64,000 nt of DNA from Pleodorina starrii (Eukaryota > Chlorophyta > Chlorophyceae > Chlamydomonadales > Volvocaceae): NCBI GenBank assembly GCA_030267565.1, contig BRXU01000004.1, positions 1,740,001-1,804,000 of the forward strand, written 5' to 3'. Below are positions 34,401 to 44,550 of this stretch, piece by piece. The notes under the pieces were generated by a model. It worked only from the letters and a program-made list of their open reading frames with translations, had not been told where the DNA came from and did not search any database. Within the stretch, counting starts at the first letter, position 1. Every line of letters starts with the position of its first letter. The position numbers and the translations under genes were made by a program.

Positions 34401-35775
34401 GCATGCGCTCAGTGCCCTTGATCACGTAGACACTGCTGCCCGTCACAGCCCTCAACTCCCAACCTTCCTGCTTGTTCCACAGCCACATCACATTCCTCTC
34501 ACCGCTGAACTCAGCGCCCCTGGCCGTCAGCTGCTTCACCGAGAGGAGCCGGTACTGGAATCCCGGCACGTAAAAGACCCCCTTGATGACGATCTGCTGA
34601 TCCCTGCCCCGGACCTGGTATCTGGGCGCATACGGGTTCTTCTTGATCTCCAGCACCACGTCCCCGTACCCCACAGCCTCATGCCGCTCGCCGCCCCCCC
34701 CAACCAACACCATCGGCTCACTTAACTCCGTGTAGTTGTGGAGCGACGCCTTGTCCGGCGTGCAGTGATGGTACGCGCCGGTGTCGACGACCCAGGCGCT
34801 CTCGGAAGGTCCGGCGCACCCCAGCTCGATGCCCGCCATCTCAGCCGAGGCCGCCACCACGTTCGGCTCAACGCCCAGCTGAAGTGCGAAGACGGGCCGC
34901 TCGGCCGCGACGGCGTTTCCGCCGCCGCCGCCGGCACCACCGCGGCCGCCGCTGCGGCACTCGTTCGCGGTGTGGCCCAGCCTACCGCACAGGGGGCACT
35001 CCTTCTTCGGCTTGGGGCAGTCCGCCGCCCGGTGCCCGGTCTCCTTGCAGTTGAAGCAGGTCCCGTTGAACCCGCTGCCCTTGCCGCGGCCGTTGCCGCC
35101 GCCGTTGCCGCCTCCGTAGCCGTTGCCGCCGCCCTTGCCCTTGCCCTTGTAGCCGTTGCCGTTGCCCTTGCCGGCGTAGAGCGTGACCGGGGGGGTGGAG
35201 GTGGACGCAAGCGACGCGAGGTGCGCTTCAGCGTGGAGCAGGTTGGTCTCCAGGATCTCCAGCGTCTTCGGCATCAGGTCGCCCGAGCTGTAGTAAGGGG
35301 CGATGTAGGGCTGAAACTTCGACAGTAGCCCACTTAGCGCGACGGACACTGCGTTGGCTGGGCTGACGGTCTCGTCGCAGCTCTCCAGCTCGTCGACGAT
35401 GTCACTGACCTTCTTCATATACTCCCGGACCGACATTGACGTCTCCATCTTCACCTTGTTGAATGCCGACCAGAGCTGCTGCTTGTTGAGCGAAGCCACG
35501 CCCTTGTAGCGCTTCTCCAGCGCCTCCAGCAGCTGTTTAGCGTCTGCATGCTTGATGTGCAGATCTAGATCCGAATCATGTAACAGCTCGCAAATGGTGC
35601 CGCGGGCCTTCTTGTGCGCGGCCGCCAATGCTGCATTGTTCTCATCGAGCGCCTTCTCATAGGCTGCGCTGAGGCCCGTCTTATCGAGCACTCCCTTTAC
35701 ACGGACCATCCAGTTGATCCTATTCTTGGCAGTTAACTTCTCCGAGTAGGTGGTCGTCACCTTTTCGGCCGCCAT
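31441..35775 (-). CDS. Copia gag-pol polyprotein, intact, 1444 aa
   Basis: One frame runs from ATG at 35775 to the stop at 31441. Domains in order, with approximate residues: Gag with two CCHC zinc knuckles (240-271; CFNCKETGHRAADC and CPLCGRLGHTANEC); aspartic protease with WVVDTGA (about 328); the pre-integrase zinc finger LWHSRFGHLS (about 475) with C-x2-C; the integrase core beginning HMDIMGPL (about 543); reverse transcriptase with the VYVDDLL active site (about 1131); and RNase H with YCDSDYA (about 1299) and AEAEYMA. No stop or frameshift breaks the frame. The open frame extends 60 codons further upstream into the LTR, but 35775 is the first ATG downstream of the LTR and primer site. 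Pro- and Ser-rich low complexity (about residues 800-960) separates integrase from reverse transcriptase. Confidence 0.96.
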   Translation of the reverse strand: MAAEKVTTTYSEKLTAKNRINWMVRVKGVLDKTGLSAAYEKALDENNAALAAAHKKARGTICELLHDSDLDLHIKHADAKQLLEALEKRYKGVASLNKQQLWSAFNKVKMETSMSVREYMKKVSDIVDELESCDETVSPANAVSVALSGLLSKFQPYIAPYYSSGDLMPKTLEILETNLLHAEAHLASLASTSTPPVTLYAGKGNGNGYKGKGKGGGNGYGGGNGGGNGRGKGSGFNGTCFNCKETGHRAADCPKPKKECPLCGRLGHTANECRSGGRGGAGGGGGNAVAAERPVFALQLGVEPNVVAASAEMAGIELGCAGPSESAWVVDTGAYHHCTPDKASLHNYTELSEPMVLVGGGGERHEAVGYGDVVLEIKKNPYAPRYQVRGRDQQIVIKGVFYVPGFQYRLLSVKQLTARGAEFSGERNVMWLWNKQEGWELRAVTGSSVYVIKGTERMPRVRLAASMLPATARAELWHSRFGHLSYGNLARLAEGMVEGMDVSPKCFRDAGTGVCETCAMGKHPKKPFPDSKSSVSQPLERVHMDIMGPLSVESYGGFTYVATFLDEYTGLSAVTLLKDKGQATAAVKVMLTLLETQSGRTVRKVRTDRGREYLNSEIDTFYEERGITHETSAPYTPQQNGVAERLNRTLMERVRCMLSESNVPTRAWSFAMRMACHLRNRSPVHGLDGTPYERFYGRKPDVSDLRVFGCVAYVRVPDAQRKKLDPTSEKGVFVGYEPGSKAYRVLLPDGQQKVSRDVVFDERAVGLEGYEGQQYILVEVDDDDVEMPGLLSDDEDEQEVVVGDGDESPSGMSSPRSGGGGSGFGGGGSASGSGASSPSSGGNGGVSGSRTSPSRESVSGGEESRSGESGAVGANESSGTGSAAGSDAVGAESSGVQSAEDESEQSPEPLRRVSARANKGVAPDRLTLGAVPEVPTTHEDAVRSPMSAMWKLAMDDEMSSIHTNRVWDLVDTPKGVRPLPVKWVYTLKKDEHGNIVRHKARLVVKGFAQVEGRDYEEVYAPVSKHTTLRALLSVVAAQDLELHQLDVKTAFLNGKLEEEVYVQQPPGYGNGDPRVSCKLSKALYGLKQAPRAWYGRLKSELEGLGFTVSQADPGLFFRDVNGERVWVLVYVDDLLIAAKELSLVRQLKAKLTTIFDVRDLGEARVFLGFEIERNRPERTMKVSQKRYASEVVEKFGLGGANARVLPMSPGTVLRSAGEPLDVRRFPYGELIGSLLYLSVGTRPDISHSVGALARYMAKPTVEHWEFAKGVLRYVAGTTALGIVFSAKSSAPSLHGYCDSDYAACVDTRRSTTGYVFLNAGGAVSWSSRLQPTVATSTAEAEYMASGSACKEALWFRHLARDLKLGVSSVPIKCDNQAAIKIIENPISSARSKHIDVLHHFVRERVVRGEISYSYCKSADMAADCLTKPLPLPSFQKCVQSMGVR

Positions 35776-35793
35776 GCTCAGGCTCCCGACTAA

Positions 35794-35808
35794 CCGGGGC
35801 TCATAACC
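35794..35808 (-). other. Copia primer-binding site, initiator tRNA-Met anticodon arm
   Basis: The coding strand right after the 5' LTR reads GGTTATGAGCCCCGG. Its complement contains GGGCTCATAACC, the anticodon stem-loop of eukaryotic initiator tRNA-Met (CAT anticodon included). Priming would therefore come from an internally cut or half tRNA, as known for Drosophila copia and yeast Ty5. Confidence 0.8.
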
Positions 35809-36005
35809 TGTTGTAAATCTAGTGCTTGCTGTCACGTGGGCACGTATTGCCAAAGCCTTAGCACATCGTATCGTTACAGGAGGAGAGAGAACTCGGTCTC
35901 TCTCAGAGAGATAACAGCCATCACAAGTGTCGTCCAGATGGTACGACACCAGCACCGAGACCAGTTCACTAGAGGTCTGACCGAAAACGTCTTCGTTTCA
36001 CAACA
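35809..36005 (-). repeat. Copia 5' LTR
   Basis: This is the right-hand 197-bp LTR, carrying the element's promoter and transcribing leftward. It ends 41 bp before the predicted ATG of the sulfotransferase gene, which faces the other way. Confidence 0.96.
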
Positions 36006-36046
36006 GGAAATGCTTAGTTTTGCGCTGCCTTTTTTACTTACACCAC

Positions 36047-38411
36047 ATGGCTACCCGTGTCACAATACCGTGCGTCGCGCGAAAACGTTGCGTGTCAAGG
36101 CCAGGACTCGCAATAAAGATTATTTTCTTGATAGGTTTTTATTTGGAGGCTTCCGAATCATTGCGCTTGGCAAAGCTGTTCGGTTTAACTGTTAGTTCCA
36201 ATCGTTCGCCGCGTCCGGCGCTGGGGCATGTCGGAGAATTCATGCCCAATGACCCGACTGCTACGCCGACATTTTTAATCATCGGCGCGCCAAAGGGCGG
36301 CACGGTATGTCCACGAAATCAGGATGACGGTGCTCGCTGTGCGCTCTATCCAGGCTGCGAAACGGTGCCCCTGGTTTGCCCGCCATTTCCGCCACATCCT
36401 GACAAACACCTGTTAATCAGCTTTATCTGCTTTCTGCAACTGCAGCCAGCCCCTTCATCCATGACCCCGTGAACAGCCGCAGCCTTGTGCCCGCGCTTTC
36501 CGTGCACCATATCCTAATTTGTTTCGTACATCCTGCACCACGCCGCACGCCCCTGCCCAGCATCTACACAACACAACAACCTGCACTCCCAAGCCCAGCC
36601 TGCACCACCACTCCATCCAACCCCCTTCCGCCCTACCCCACACACCGCGCGCAGACCGACCTGTTCTCCCAGCTCACCGACGCATCCGTCAACAGCGGCC
36701 CCGAGCGCCCCGACCCGCCCCTCCTCAGCGGCACAAAGAAGGAAGTCGCGCTGCTGCACGTCGCCCACCTCTCCCCCGCCAACTTCACCCCCTATGCCCC
36801 CGTCTTCCGGGACTACCTCGCCCTGCTGCGCCACCCCTGCGCCAACGCCTCCTCCGGCTCGCAAATGCGCGAGTGCCTGGCCGGCCCCGGCTCCGGCGCC
36901 TCGGCTTACACACTCGACGCCACGCCGGGCTACTACTACGCGCCCGGCGTGCCGCTGCTGCTTCGCGGCTTCTCCCCCAACTCCAAGGTGGTGCTGATGC
37001 TGCGGGAGCCGATTGACCGCCTGGAAGCGCTGTACCACCATTGGATGGTCCAAGACCGTGAGTTGGGCTGCGTTGGCTCTTGGCGGGCTCGGTGGGACTG
37101 AGATTGGGGGGGGCGCGATCGGAGGCGAGGAGGCCCCGTGGGTCACACCACCCCCGACCTCCCGCAACTGCAGCTCCCCTCCCCCTCTGCAGCTCTGCCA
37201 TCCAACCAACAACTAACCCAACCACCAACCACCAACCTCCCTCCCAACCGACGCCCAACAGACATGTGGCCCGACACCACGCTCGACGAGCTCGCAACCG
37301 CCTTCTTCACCCTCCTGGCCACAAACCCCGACGCCGCAGCCATCCTGCGCCGCCTCGCGAGCTGCCCCGCCGCCGCCGCCGCCACCGCCGCCGCCACCGC
37401 CAGCGCGGCCCCCATCGCCGCCGGCAGCAGCGGCCGCAGCCTCAGCAACCACGCGACCCCCGCCACCCCCAGCGGCCTCGCCGGCAACGTCGGTGGCCCT
37501 CAGCTGCTGCGCTGCCAGGCTGACAGCTGGCGGGATCTAGACGCTCTGGAGCTGTTGGAGAACCACGGCCACCGCCTCTTCCTGAGCGGCATGTATGGGT
37601 ACGCGCTGGCGGCCTGGCGGCTACACTACTTCACGCCCGGCCGTTTGCTGGTGGTCGACTCGCACGCGTACTTTCGGGACCGAGAAGCGGTCATGGAGAA
37701 GGTGGGTGGGTGGGTGGGTGGGTGGGCCCTGGTCCGTGTCGTCGTGAGGGTGTTCCGCGTGGGCGTGGCGCAGCGTGGCGGCGGGTTCCGGGTTGGGTGC
37801 CGTACAAGTGCCGTGCTGCTGCCGTACTGTACCGCAAAGTAAAGCTGACGGAATGGAGTTGCCGATGCTGAGGGGGCTTGAAGCGTTCTGATATACCGTT
37901 CAGGGGCCCCGGCCTATACGCGGATAACCCTAAAACCCAACGGCATGCGGTCTAACGATCGCTCCTACCACAGGTGATTTCCTTCATGTACGGCAGAGCC
38001 ATGACGTCAGCGGAACGCGCACTCGCGCGCAACGCGCCCGCCAAAAACGTCAAGAACCGCTTCAACACCACCTCTCCTTCGTCCTCCTCCTCCTCCTCCT
38101 CCTCCTCCGCCGCCGCCTCTTCCGCTTCCCCCTCTTCCACTGTTGGCGATGATGGCGGGGCTGGCGGCGACGGCAATGGTGGCGACGGAGGTGCGGGGCT
38201 ACAGGCCCCTCCGTTTCCGCCGCCAGGCCCGAAGCAGCCGGTCTGGATGCTATCGCCCGCCAACCGCCAGGAACTGCAACGGCTGTACGACACGCACTTG
38301 CGCCCGCGGCTGCGCCGTACACTGGAGGAGCTCCGAGCGGAGGGGGCGTGGATCGTGGGGTTTGACGGGCCACCCTGGCCCTGGGCGGCGGAGGCGGCCG
38401 ATTCGAAATGA
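36047..38411 (+). CDS. Type II membrane sulfotransferase, 4 exons
   Basis: Exons are 36047-36304, 36655-37057, 37262-37701 and 37974-38411, phase-consistent, giving about 512 aa. A basic N-terminus (RKRCVSRPG) precedes a hydrophobic stretch (IKIIFLIGFYL), typical of a Golgi type II signal anchor. The 5'-phosphosulfate-binding loop FLIIGAPKGGT-TDLFSQL is split by intron 1 right after GGT. The 3'-phosphate region is VVLMLREPIDRLEALYHHW. Later GRLLVVDSHAYFRDREAVMEKV and the C-terminal LQRLYDTHLRPRLRRTLEE match carbohydrate sulfotransferases. The expected role is PAPS-dependent sulfation of extracellular or cell-wall glycans in the Golgi; the acceptor is unknown. Low-complexity Ala- and Ser-rich loops lie in exons 3 and 4. 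The original 5' UTR and promoter are separated from the ATG by the copia insertion. The start codon choice (36047 or 36242) is open. Confidence 0.84.
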
Positions 38412-38600
38412 CAGCGCGCCCTCCCGGAACACGGATACTTGGAGGGGGAAAGGGGGGAAGGGAGGGAGGGAGGGAGCCTTTGGGAAAGAGGCGCACAAAA
38501 GGCTCACCCGGGGAACGTTGGGGCCTCCGGCTCGTATGGGTAGCTTGTTCATGCGTGGGTTTACACATTCCCCAACCAAGGAAACAGTTGAAATTCAACA

Positions 38601-38633
<33 letters not shown>

Positions 38634-40938
38634 TTCTTTGCAGGACCCAAAGGAGCTTAGGGGTGGTTGGTGGGCGCTATCGCGGCTGCGTCTCTACCTT
38701 CAGACCGAGGAAGGGACCGGGGAGGGCCCCTGCGGGCCGAGTGGCCACGAGTGGCGTTGCAACGCAAACCGCGGTCGTGTCAAAGCGATCGCTGGCGTGG
38801 GGTTGGGGTCTGGGGGGCCACTGGGGTTTCCACAGCATGTTTCGCTTTCACCGGGCTCTGGACGATCGGGCGCTAAATTGTCATATTTTATAACTCTTAT
38901 CTGTTTTTGTTTTGGTTCAAGGTAGAGGACGCAACGCTGAGGAACGCTCTGCGCGCTTGGGAGAGGGCAAGGTACCGTATGAGAGCGCAGCGGCCCCCGC
39001 GTCGCGTCGCGTCGCTGCGTATTTCATTGTGGCGTGTGCCTCCCCTTCACTGTGGCTTTGATGGTGGCGCGCACACATACTGGTACTCACACTCGGTGTG
39101 GTCCCGGGCGGGCATCTGGCCAGAGAACGAACGTCCCGCATGTTGCTTCAACTTGTGTGTGCGTGTGTATGTACGGTATATGTGCAACATAAGATTGGGG
39201 GATAAAGAGGGGGAATGCGCCCTATATTGAGCCACATGAGCCTAGCAAACGGAGTAGATAGTTATACTGGGCCACAGCGTGTATTTTGGGGGGAGGGGGG
39301 AAACTCGGCCGTGGTTGAGGGGCTTGGGGGACAGCGTCTGGCCGTACGAACGTACGACAGTACGGCCGTAGGCCGCGTGTCCGCGTTTCCGGAAGGCTCG
39401 CTCCGAACTACTGTTGTGGCTGGAATCCGTTATGACATGAGTTTCGCAATCGGGTGCGTCAAAGTTGTGCTGCAGGTGCATGCCCCCAAGATCAACTCGT
39501 TGGGGTTTGGTGTGGTTCGCTTAGGGCTTTCAATACAGGCGCGCCGTACCGTAGTATGGGCCCTATGGGTTTTTCTAGCTCCAAGGGAGAGGTAGGGAGT
39601 AGGGACAGACCGCAAGGGACTTCACTCCGAAAACAGTCCAGTGTAGTAAGGTGGCGTGGCTCCATCCAGGTTGCTATAGAAGGCGCGTTCATCTTTTCTT
39701 CTTGCTTAGGGTTTCTGGTGTCTTTAGGTGGTCGTGTCACCGTGGGTCGTTGACTGACGCTGTAAGGGTTGGTCGTTGGCTGTCGCTGGCTGGCCGGGAG
39801 CCGTTCATCGGCTGTAGAGATTTAGAGAAGGGCGGATGTCCTGGCCCTGCCCTGTTGTTTGCTTTGGAGAGCTGGAAGCAAGACAGATGGGCGCTGCGAG
39901 GATGCAGGCGCTCTGCCAGCGGGGTCTGCATCGCCTGTAGGGGCCTGTAGGGGAGGGGAGGGGAGGCCGGAGGAAATTTGATGGCAGCGGCCGGGGGGGA
40001 GTGGGTGAGATGCACTCGGATGCACCTGACCTGGGTTCGATCTTAAGGCGTCGTTGGGCGGAGGCAGATGCCACAGATAGCATCTGTCTGGGGCTTTGCT
40101 CCATTTTGGGTTCAGTCCGTGGGTGGCTTGTCAGTGAGGTGGCTGTGAGGTGGCTGTGACGGAGGCCGCATCGCGCCCTTTTGACGATTTGCATATGCTA
40201 CTCATGATGCTACTCATAATCAGAGATGGCGGCGGACCCGCAGAAGTTAGAAGGGCCAGCAGGGCCAGCAGGCCGATCTGGCCAATCCGGCCGTGCATTG
40301 GCTGCGGAGAAGGGCGGAGACGACCAAGGCGGTCCCAGTCGGCTCTTCCAAGCAGCGATCTTGTAACACCTGTCTTGTCGCGTTTGTACCTGCCAACCTT
40401 ATTTAAAGAGTTAGTTTCAAATGGCGAGCCGTCGGCACCCCACCCGGCACGCCGTGCGCACATCTGGGCATGGCGTGTGCCAGGTACAGCCCTGGGCATG
40501 GCATGCCTTCCCTTCACTTTCCTGGGCTAGGCTAGGCTGGATATAGCGTGCAGCTGGGACTTTGCTAGTCTCGATATCTGTGAAGTCAAGGGAGGCTGGC
40601 GTGAGTGGGCAGCTGGAGCCTGGAGGGAAGGGAAGCGCCGGGAGGGTGCCGGAGCAGCGCCGGGAAGGAAGTGTGCGTCTGCGGCGGCTGATCGTTTCCA
40701 CATGAAGAGGTCGCATTGCAGCATGGTAGCGTCGGTGTCGGTGGCGATTTTTACAATCTCACGGTCCAGGTCGTGGCAACGTCCATTCTTACGACGTTTT
40801 GACCGTTTTGTACTGCGAGAACGCGCGGCATAGCGAAGGTGGCGTCACCTGCAAGCTGAGGATGTGAGGAAGCACTGCGGTACCTATCTGTAAACTTGGA
40901 TATTTAGTCCGATTTCGTCCATAATTCCGGTATCAAGA
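38412..40938. other. Intergenic region, no gene supported
   Basis: This contains the 3' flank of the sulfotransferase and the promoter of the fibrillin gene. A short GGCT run sits at about 38603-38632. Two TGTAA motifs occur (39761-39765, 40372-40376) but lie more than 1.3 kb past the stop. No frame shows a recognisable domain. Confidence 0.5.
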
Positions 40939-43141
40939 ATGGCGCTTGCATGCCCGCACACCCGCATCTCAATCAAACGCCCACGCGTTGCCCCACCTCG
41001 GGCAGGCCTATTTTCTTTCCTGACAGCACCAATATCTAATAAAGCGGAAACACGCAATGCGCTGAAAGAACAGCTCTTGGAGCGGCTGGAGGGCCTCAAC
41101 CGCGGGGCATCAGCAACCGTTGGTGGGCATTGTCGCGAGCAAAGGCCTCCTTGCCTGGCCAGGCCTTTCGTTCACGTAGAATATTGTAGCTTTCACAACC
41201 GAAGTACTTGGTACTTGAACAGCAAAAACTCCTCGGTCACCGCTCCAGGCGGAAAAGCCCGCGTTCGATGTCTGCCTCACATCGGCGGGCATGTCCATCC
41301 CCCCCCCCGCACCTTCTTCTCCTTTCACCCTCTGTGCCCTGCTCCCGCCTCTCCTCTTCCCCCTCCTCTCCCTCCTCCTCCTCTCCCGCCTCTGCCCTCC
41401 CCAGATGACAAGGCCGAAGTGGAGCGCCTGGCAAGCTCTCTGGAGAAACTCAACCCCACCTCGCAGCCGCTCCGCGCGCCCCAGCTGCTCAGCGGCAAGT
41501 GGCGCCTGCTCTACACCACCTCTGCAGCCATCCTGGCAACCAACAGGCCGCCGCCGCTGCGCCCGCAGGGACCCATCTTCCAGACCATTGGTACGGATCG
41601 CCCTCACGTAACGTAACACGACTTCAGAGACACTCAGACACTCAGACACAAAGCACACACACCCCTGTGGGGGGGAGGGGGCTGCGAGCCAGGGAACCGG
41701 GGCACCAGGCAGGGGGTGGCGAACCAGGGGGGCTGCAGATGTCCGGATTGGTGGACAGATGAATGTCTGATACCCCCCTCCAGGGAGGTCACCGCGCCGG
41801 GTGGGGCCCGGGGGAGGGGGAGGGGGAGGGGGAGTTCGGTGAGCTCGGTGTCGTACGCAGACGCAGGAACCTGAGGGGCCGTATCCGTTCACGCACCCCT
41901 GCCCGGCTCCGAAACCATCCAAATGCAGATGTGGAGAAGCTCAAGGCCAGGAACAACGAGACGTGGCCGTTCTTCAACCAGGTGGGGTGGGGGGGCGGGT
42001 GAGCGGGTGGGTGGGTGGGCGTATACAGTCTACAGGCGGGGTACAAAATGATACCGGCGGGGTGGAGTGGATTGGATGGGTATGGGGTTGGCGCGCCTCT
42101 GAACCCCCCAAACCAGGTGACAGCGGCCGTGACAGTGGCAGCGCTGTCGGCATTGGCACTCGCATTGGCGTACAGCAGCCGCTATTTACCGGGCTCCGCG
42201 GGCTCACGGCCTATCCGGGGAATGGGTAAACTCCCAGCCGAACCCAGATTGAAACGTTGTTCCCCCCCTCTCCTCTCCTCTCCTCCCCCTCCTCCTCCGC
42301 AGGTCTCCGCAGATCTGAGCCCGCTCAGCACCAACAAGGTTGCCGTACAGTTCCGTACATTCAAGCTTCTGGGCTTCATCTCCATCACCGCGCCTCCCAG
42401 CGCCCGAGGTGGGGCGGAGGCGAGGGCGAAGGCGCAGGGGGGGGGGAGGAGGGGGGTTTAAGAAAGAAGATACCGCAACGAAGGAACGGAGATGGCGGAG
42501 GCGGAGACGGAGGCGGGGGGGGGGGCTGTACAGGGGACTGGGTCTGCATGCAGCAACCCGGGGTTTATCTCATTTCATCTTTCTCTCTCTCTCGCTTTCC
42601 ACTGCCTTGATCTGTGTCCGGTCGCTGGGGTAACCTGGAAGGCACCACCACCACCACCGTCCCCCACCTCCCTCCCGCCTTTCTTCCCACCCGTTCCTCA
42701 ACCCCGCATCCCCCTCCCTCGCCTCCTACCCACCCCCACTCCCACTTCTCCAGGAGGGGTTCCGCCACCAGGGACGAGAGCGGCACCGCCAGCCCTTCCC
42801 CCTGACAATACCTCCAGCGCCCCCCGTTGCCCTTCTGCATTCCACCCGTTACCCTCCTGCGTGCCCTCTCTATCCCCCTCACACTCTTCCCCTTCGCACT
42901 CTCACCCTCTGCTCTCTGCTCCCATCACAATCCATCCCCGCACGCGAACGCCGTCTCCATACCCCTTCGCTGCGGTATCTTTGTTCCTACCCTCCACCCT
43001 TTCTCTTCATCCCCACCTCTCCCCCCCCCTCCAGGCGAGCTGTCCGTCACCTATTTGGACGACACCCTCCGCATCAGCCGGGGGGACAAGGGCAACCTGT
43101 TCGTGCTGGACATGGCAGATAGGAGCGTGAGGCTGGAATGA
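40939..43141 (+). CDS. Plastid lipid-associated protein (PAP/fibrillin), 5 exons
   Basis: Exons are 40939-41122, 41405-41590, 41929-41981, 42303-42408 and 43035-43141. The product is 211 aa with all phases matching. Residues about 1-35 are basic and Ser/Pro/Ala-containing, consistent with a chloroplast transit peptide. The PAP/fibrillin core follows: [67 protein letters not shown] and [10 protein letters not shown] at the C-terminus, the usual end of the family. These proteins coat plastoglobules or thylakoid lipid bodies and bind lipids with a lipocalin-like barrel; the exact subfamily cannot be told here. The protein is compact, close to the minimal domain. Intron 4 (42409-43034) contains an inverted-repeat-bounded segment of about 530 bp. 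Confidence 0.92.
42462..42990 (+). repeat. Candidate non-autonomous element with inverted ends in fibrillin intron 4
   Basis: The left end reads AAGAAAGAAGATACCGCAAC, then GAAGGAACGGAGATGGCGG. The right end (about 42938-42990) reads GCGAACGCCGTCTCC...CCTTCGCTGCGGTATCTTTG, the imperfect reverse complement of the left end. The bounded segment is about 530 bp and has no coding capacity. Single copies of the same end recur in other introns of this window. Confidence 0.6.
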
Positions 43142-44550
43142 GACCGAGACCAAGGGGGGTGGGGCTGGGCTCGGAGTTGCGGGGAAGAGGGGAGAGGGGA
43201 GAGGGGGGGCCTGGCGGGTTCGTCGAGTGGAGTTCTTCGGTCCTGTTCGGTGTCGGTCTCGCTTAAGAGGGGACTAGGCTGGGCTGTAGGCTGGGCTGGG
43301 CTACAGGCTCGGCTTGACATGGCCTCTGAGGGGAGCGAGCCGCTGTGAGTAGGTGAAATAAACAGACTAGGTCGGAATAGAGTGCTGTAGAGTGGAGTGG
43401 AGCGAGAAGGGGCATATGCAGGGGTAGTAGGCAGCTGCAGGGAGGGCAGACGATGGGGGGTAATTAGAACGGCCCGGGGCGGGGGGAGAGAAGCGCGACG
43501 GCTACGGCTACGCTGGTGGTGGGGGTGGTGGATGGTGGTGCTGGTGTGGTGTTGGTGGTGGTGGACGATGGGTTGGTTGGCACCGGGTTGGGGGGGAGGT
43601 CTACACGCAGGGGTGCGGCGGTGCGGAAGGAAGGAAGATGGAAGCGGGAATGAATACGGTACAAGCTGTCCACCGCGCCGTTGCGATGACGGCTGTGGGG
43701 AGGGGGGTGTTGTGGGGGGAATGTGGGGGGAATGTGTTGTGGGGGGAATGTGTTGTGGGGGGAATGTGTTGTGGGGGGAATGTGTTGTGGGGGGAATGTG
43801 TTGTGGGGGGAATGTGTTGTGGGGGGAATGTGTTGTGGGGGGAATGTGTTGTATTTCTCTGGGGCGATGGAGGTGGTGGTGTCCAATGCGGGTACCTGTC
43901 CCTGCAGTTGGTAACTGGCACGCGCTTGACACATCCCTTGTACACACACAGACAAACATGGACACATACAGTCATACGCACACACACGCACAAACACGCA
44001 CACATACGCACACACACATACACGCACCCGGGGCCGCAACCTGCAAACCGCCCGGATGGCCCTCTTATCACTTCAGAGCTGCGCGGCTGCTGCTGTTTCT
44101 TTATAAAAACCCGGGGTGCCGGCGCTCCGCGCACTCAGGCTGTAGCGACCCTGCGACTGAGGCCAAGCCCACCCCCCCACACACAAACACACACGCGCAC
44201 GCGTCACACCGCCGGGGTTGACCCGGGGTTATAGATGTCCATGGGCGGCCCATGCGCCAGGCCTTGCCTGCTGGGTGACGGGCCTTTGCGCTCACCCCTA
44301 AACCCCACACCGCCCAAGACCCAAATCCCCGGACGTGCGACCCGGCCCGGCCTGGCCCGACCCGGCCCATGACAGACCCCTTGCTGCTGCCGCCGCCCCC
44401 GCGCCACCGCGGCAGCGGCGCCGGCGGCTGGCGGAGGCAACGGCCCTGTCTCGGCGTGACCTCTGCATCTCGGTGCGTAACACTGGGGGAATCCCGGTGG
44501 AGCAGAGCCCGGCGGGTTCCGGAGCCGCCGCTCCGCGGCGGCGGCGGCGG
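43142..44550. other. Intergenic: convergent 3' flanks of fibrillin and rhomboid
   Basis: No gene is supported. The interval contains the 16-bp tandem array at 43709-43851 and CACA-rich simple sequence at about 43940-44030. Long minus-strand Thr/Pro/His-rich frames across the array are products of the repeat, not genes. Confidence 0.55.
43709..43851 (+). repeat. 16-bp minisatellite, about 8-9 units
   Basis: There are near-perfect tandem copies of GTTGTGGGGGGAATGT. The first unit is shortened. Confidence 0.95.

Larger units (their letters stand above)
31201..36005 (-). mobile_element. Complete Ty1/copia LTR retrotransposon
   Basis: The 4805-bp element is bounded by two 197-bp direct LTRs that look identical base for base. 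They begin and end with the inverted TGTTG/CAACA. It is flanked by a 5-bp target duplication, GGAAA, at 31196-31200 and 36006-36010. The coding strand is minus, so the 5' LTR is the right-hand copy. The primer-binding site follows the 5' LTR directly and a single uninterrupted gag-pol frame fills the interior. Integrase precedes reverse transcriptase in that frame, which defines the copia rather than the gypsy order. The intact frame and matching LTRs indicate a recent insertion, possibly still mobile. Osser of Volvox is a known relative of this class in volvocine algae. Confidence 0.97.

Noticed and set aside
35776..35955. Sixty extra codons upstream of the copia gag ATG
   Set aside because: They lie within the 5' LTR and across the primer-binding site, so they are unlikely to be translated as Gag.
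43464..44039. Thr/His/Pro-repeat open frames across the 16-bp array
   Set aside because: They are products of a tandem repeat whose unit contains no stop in those frames.
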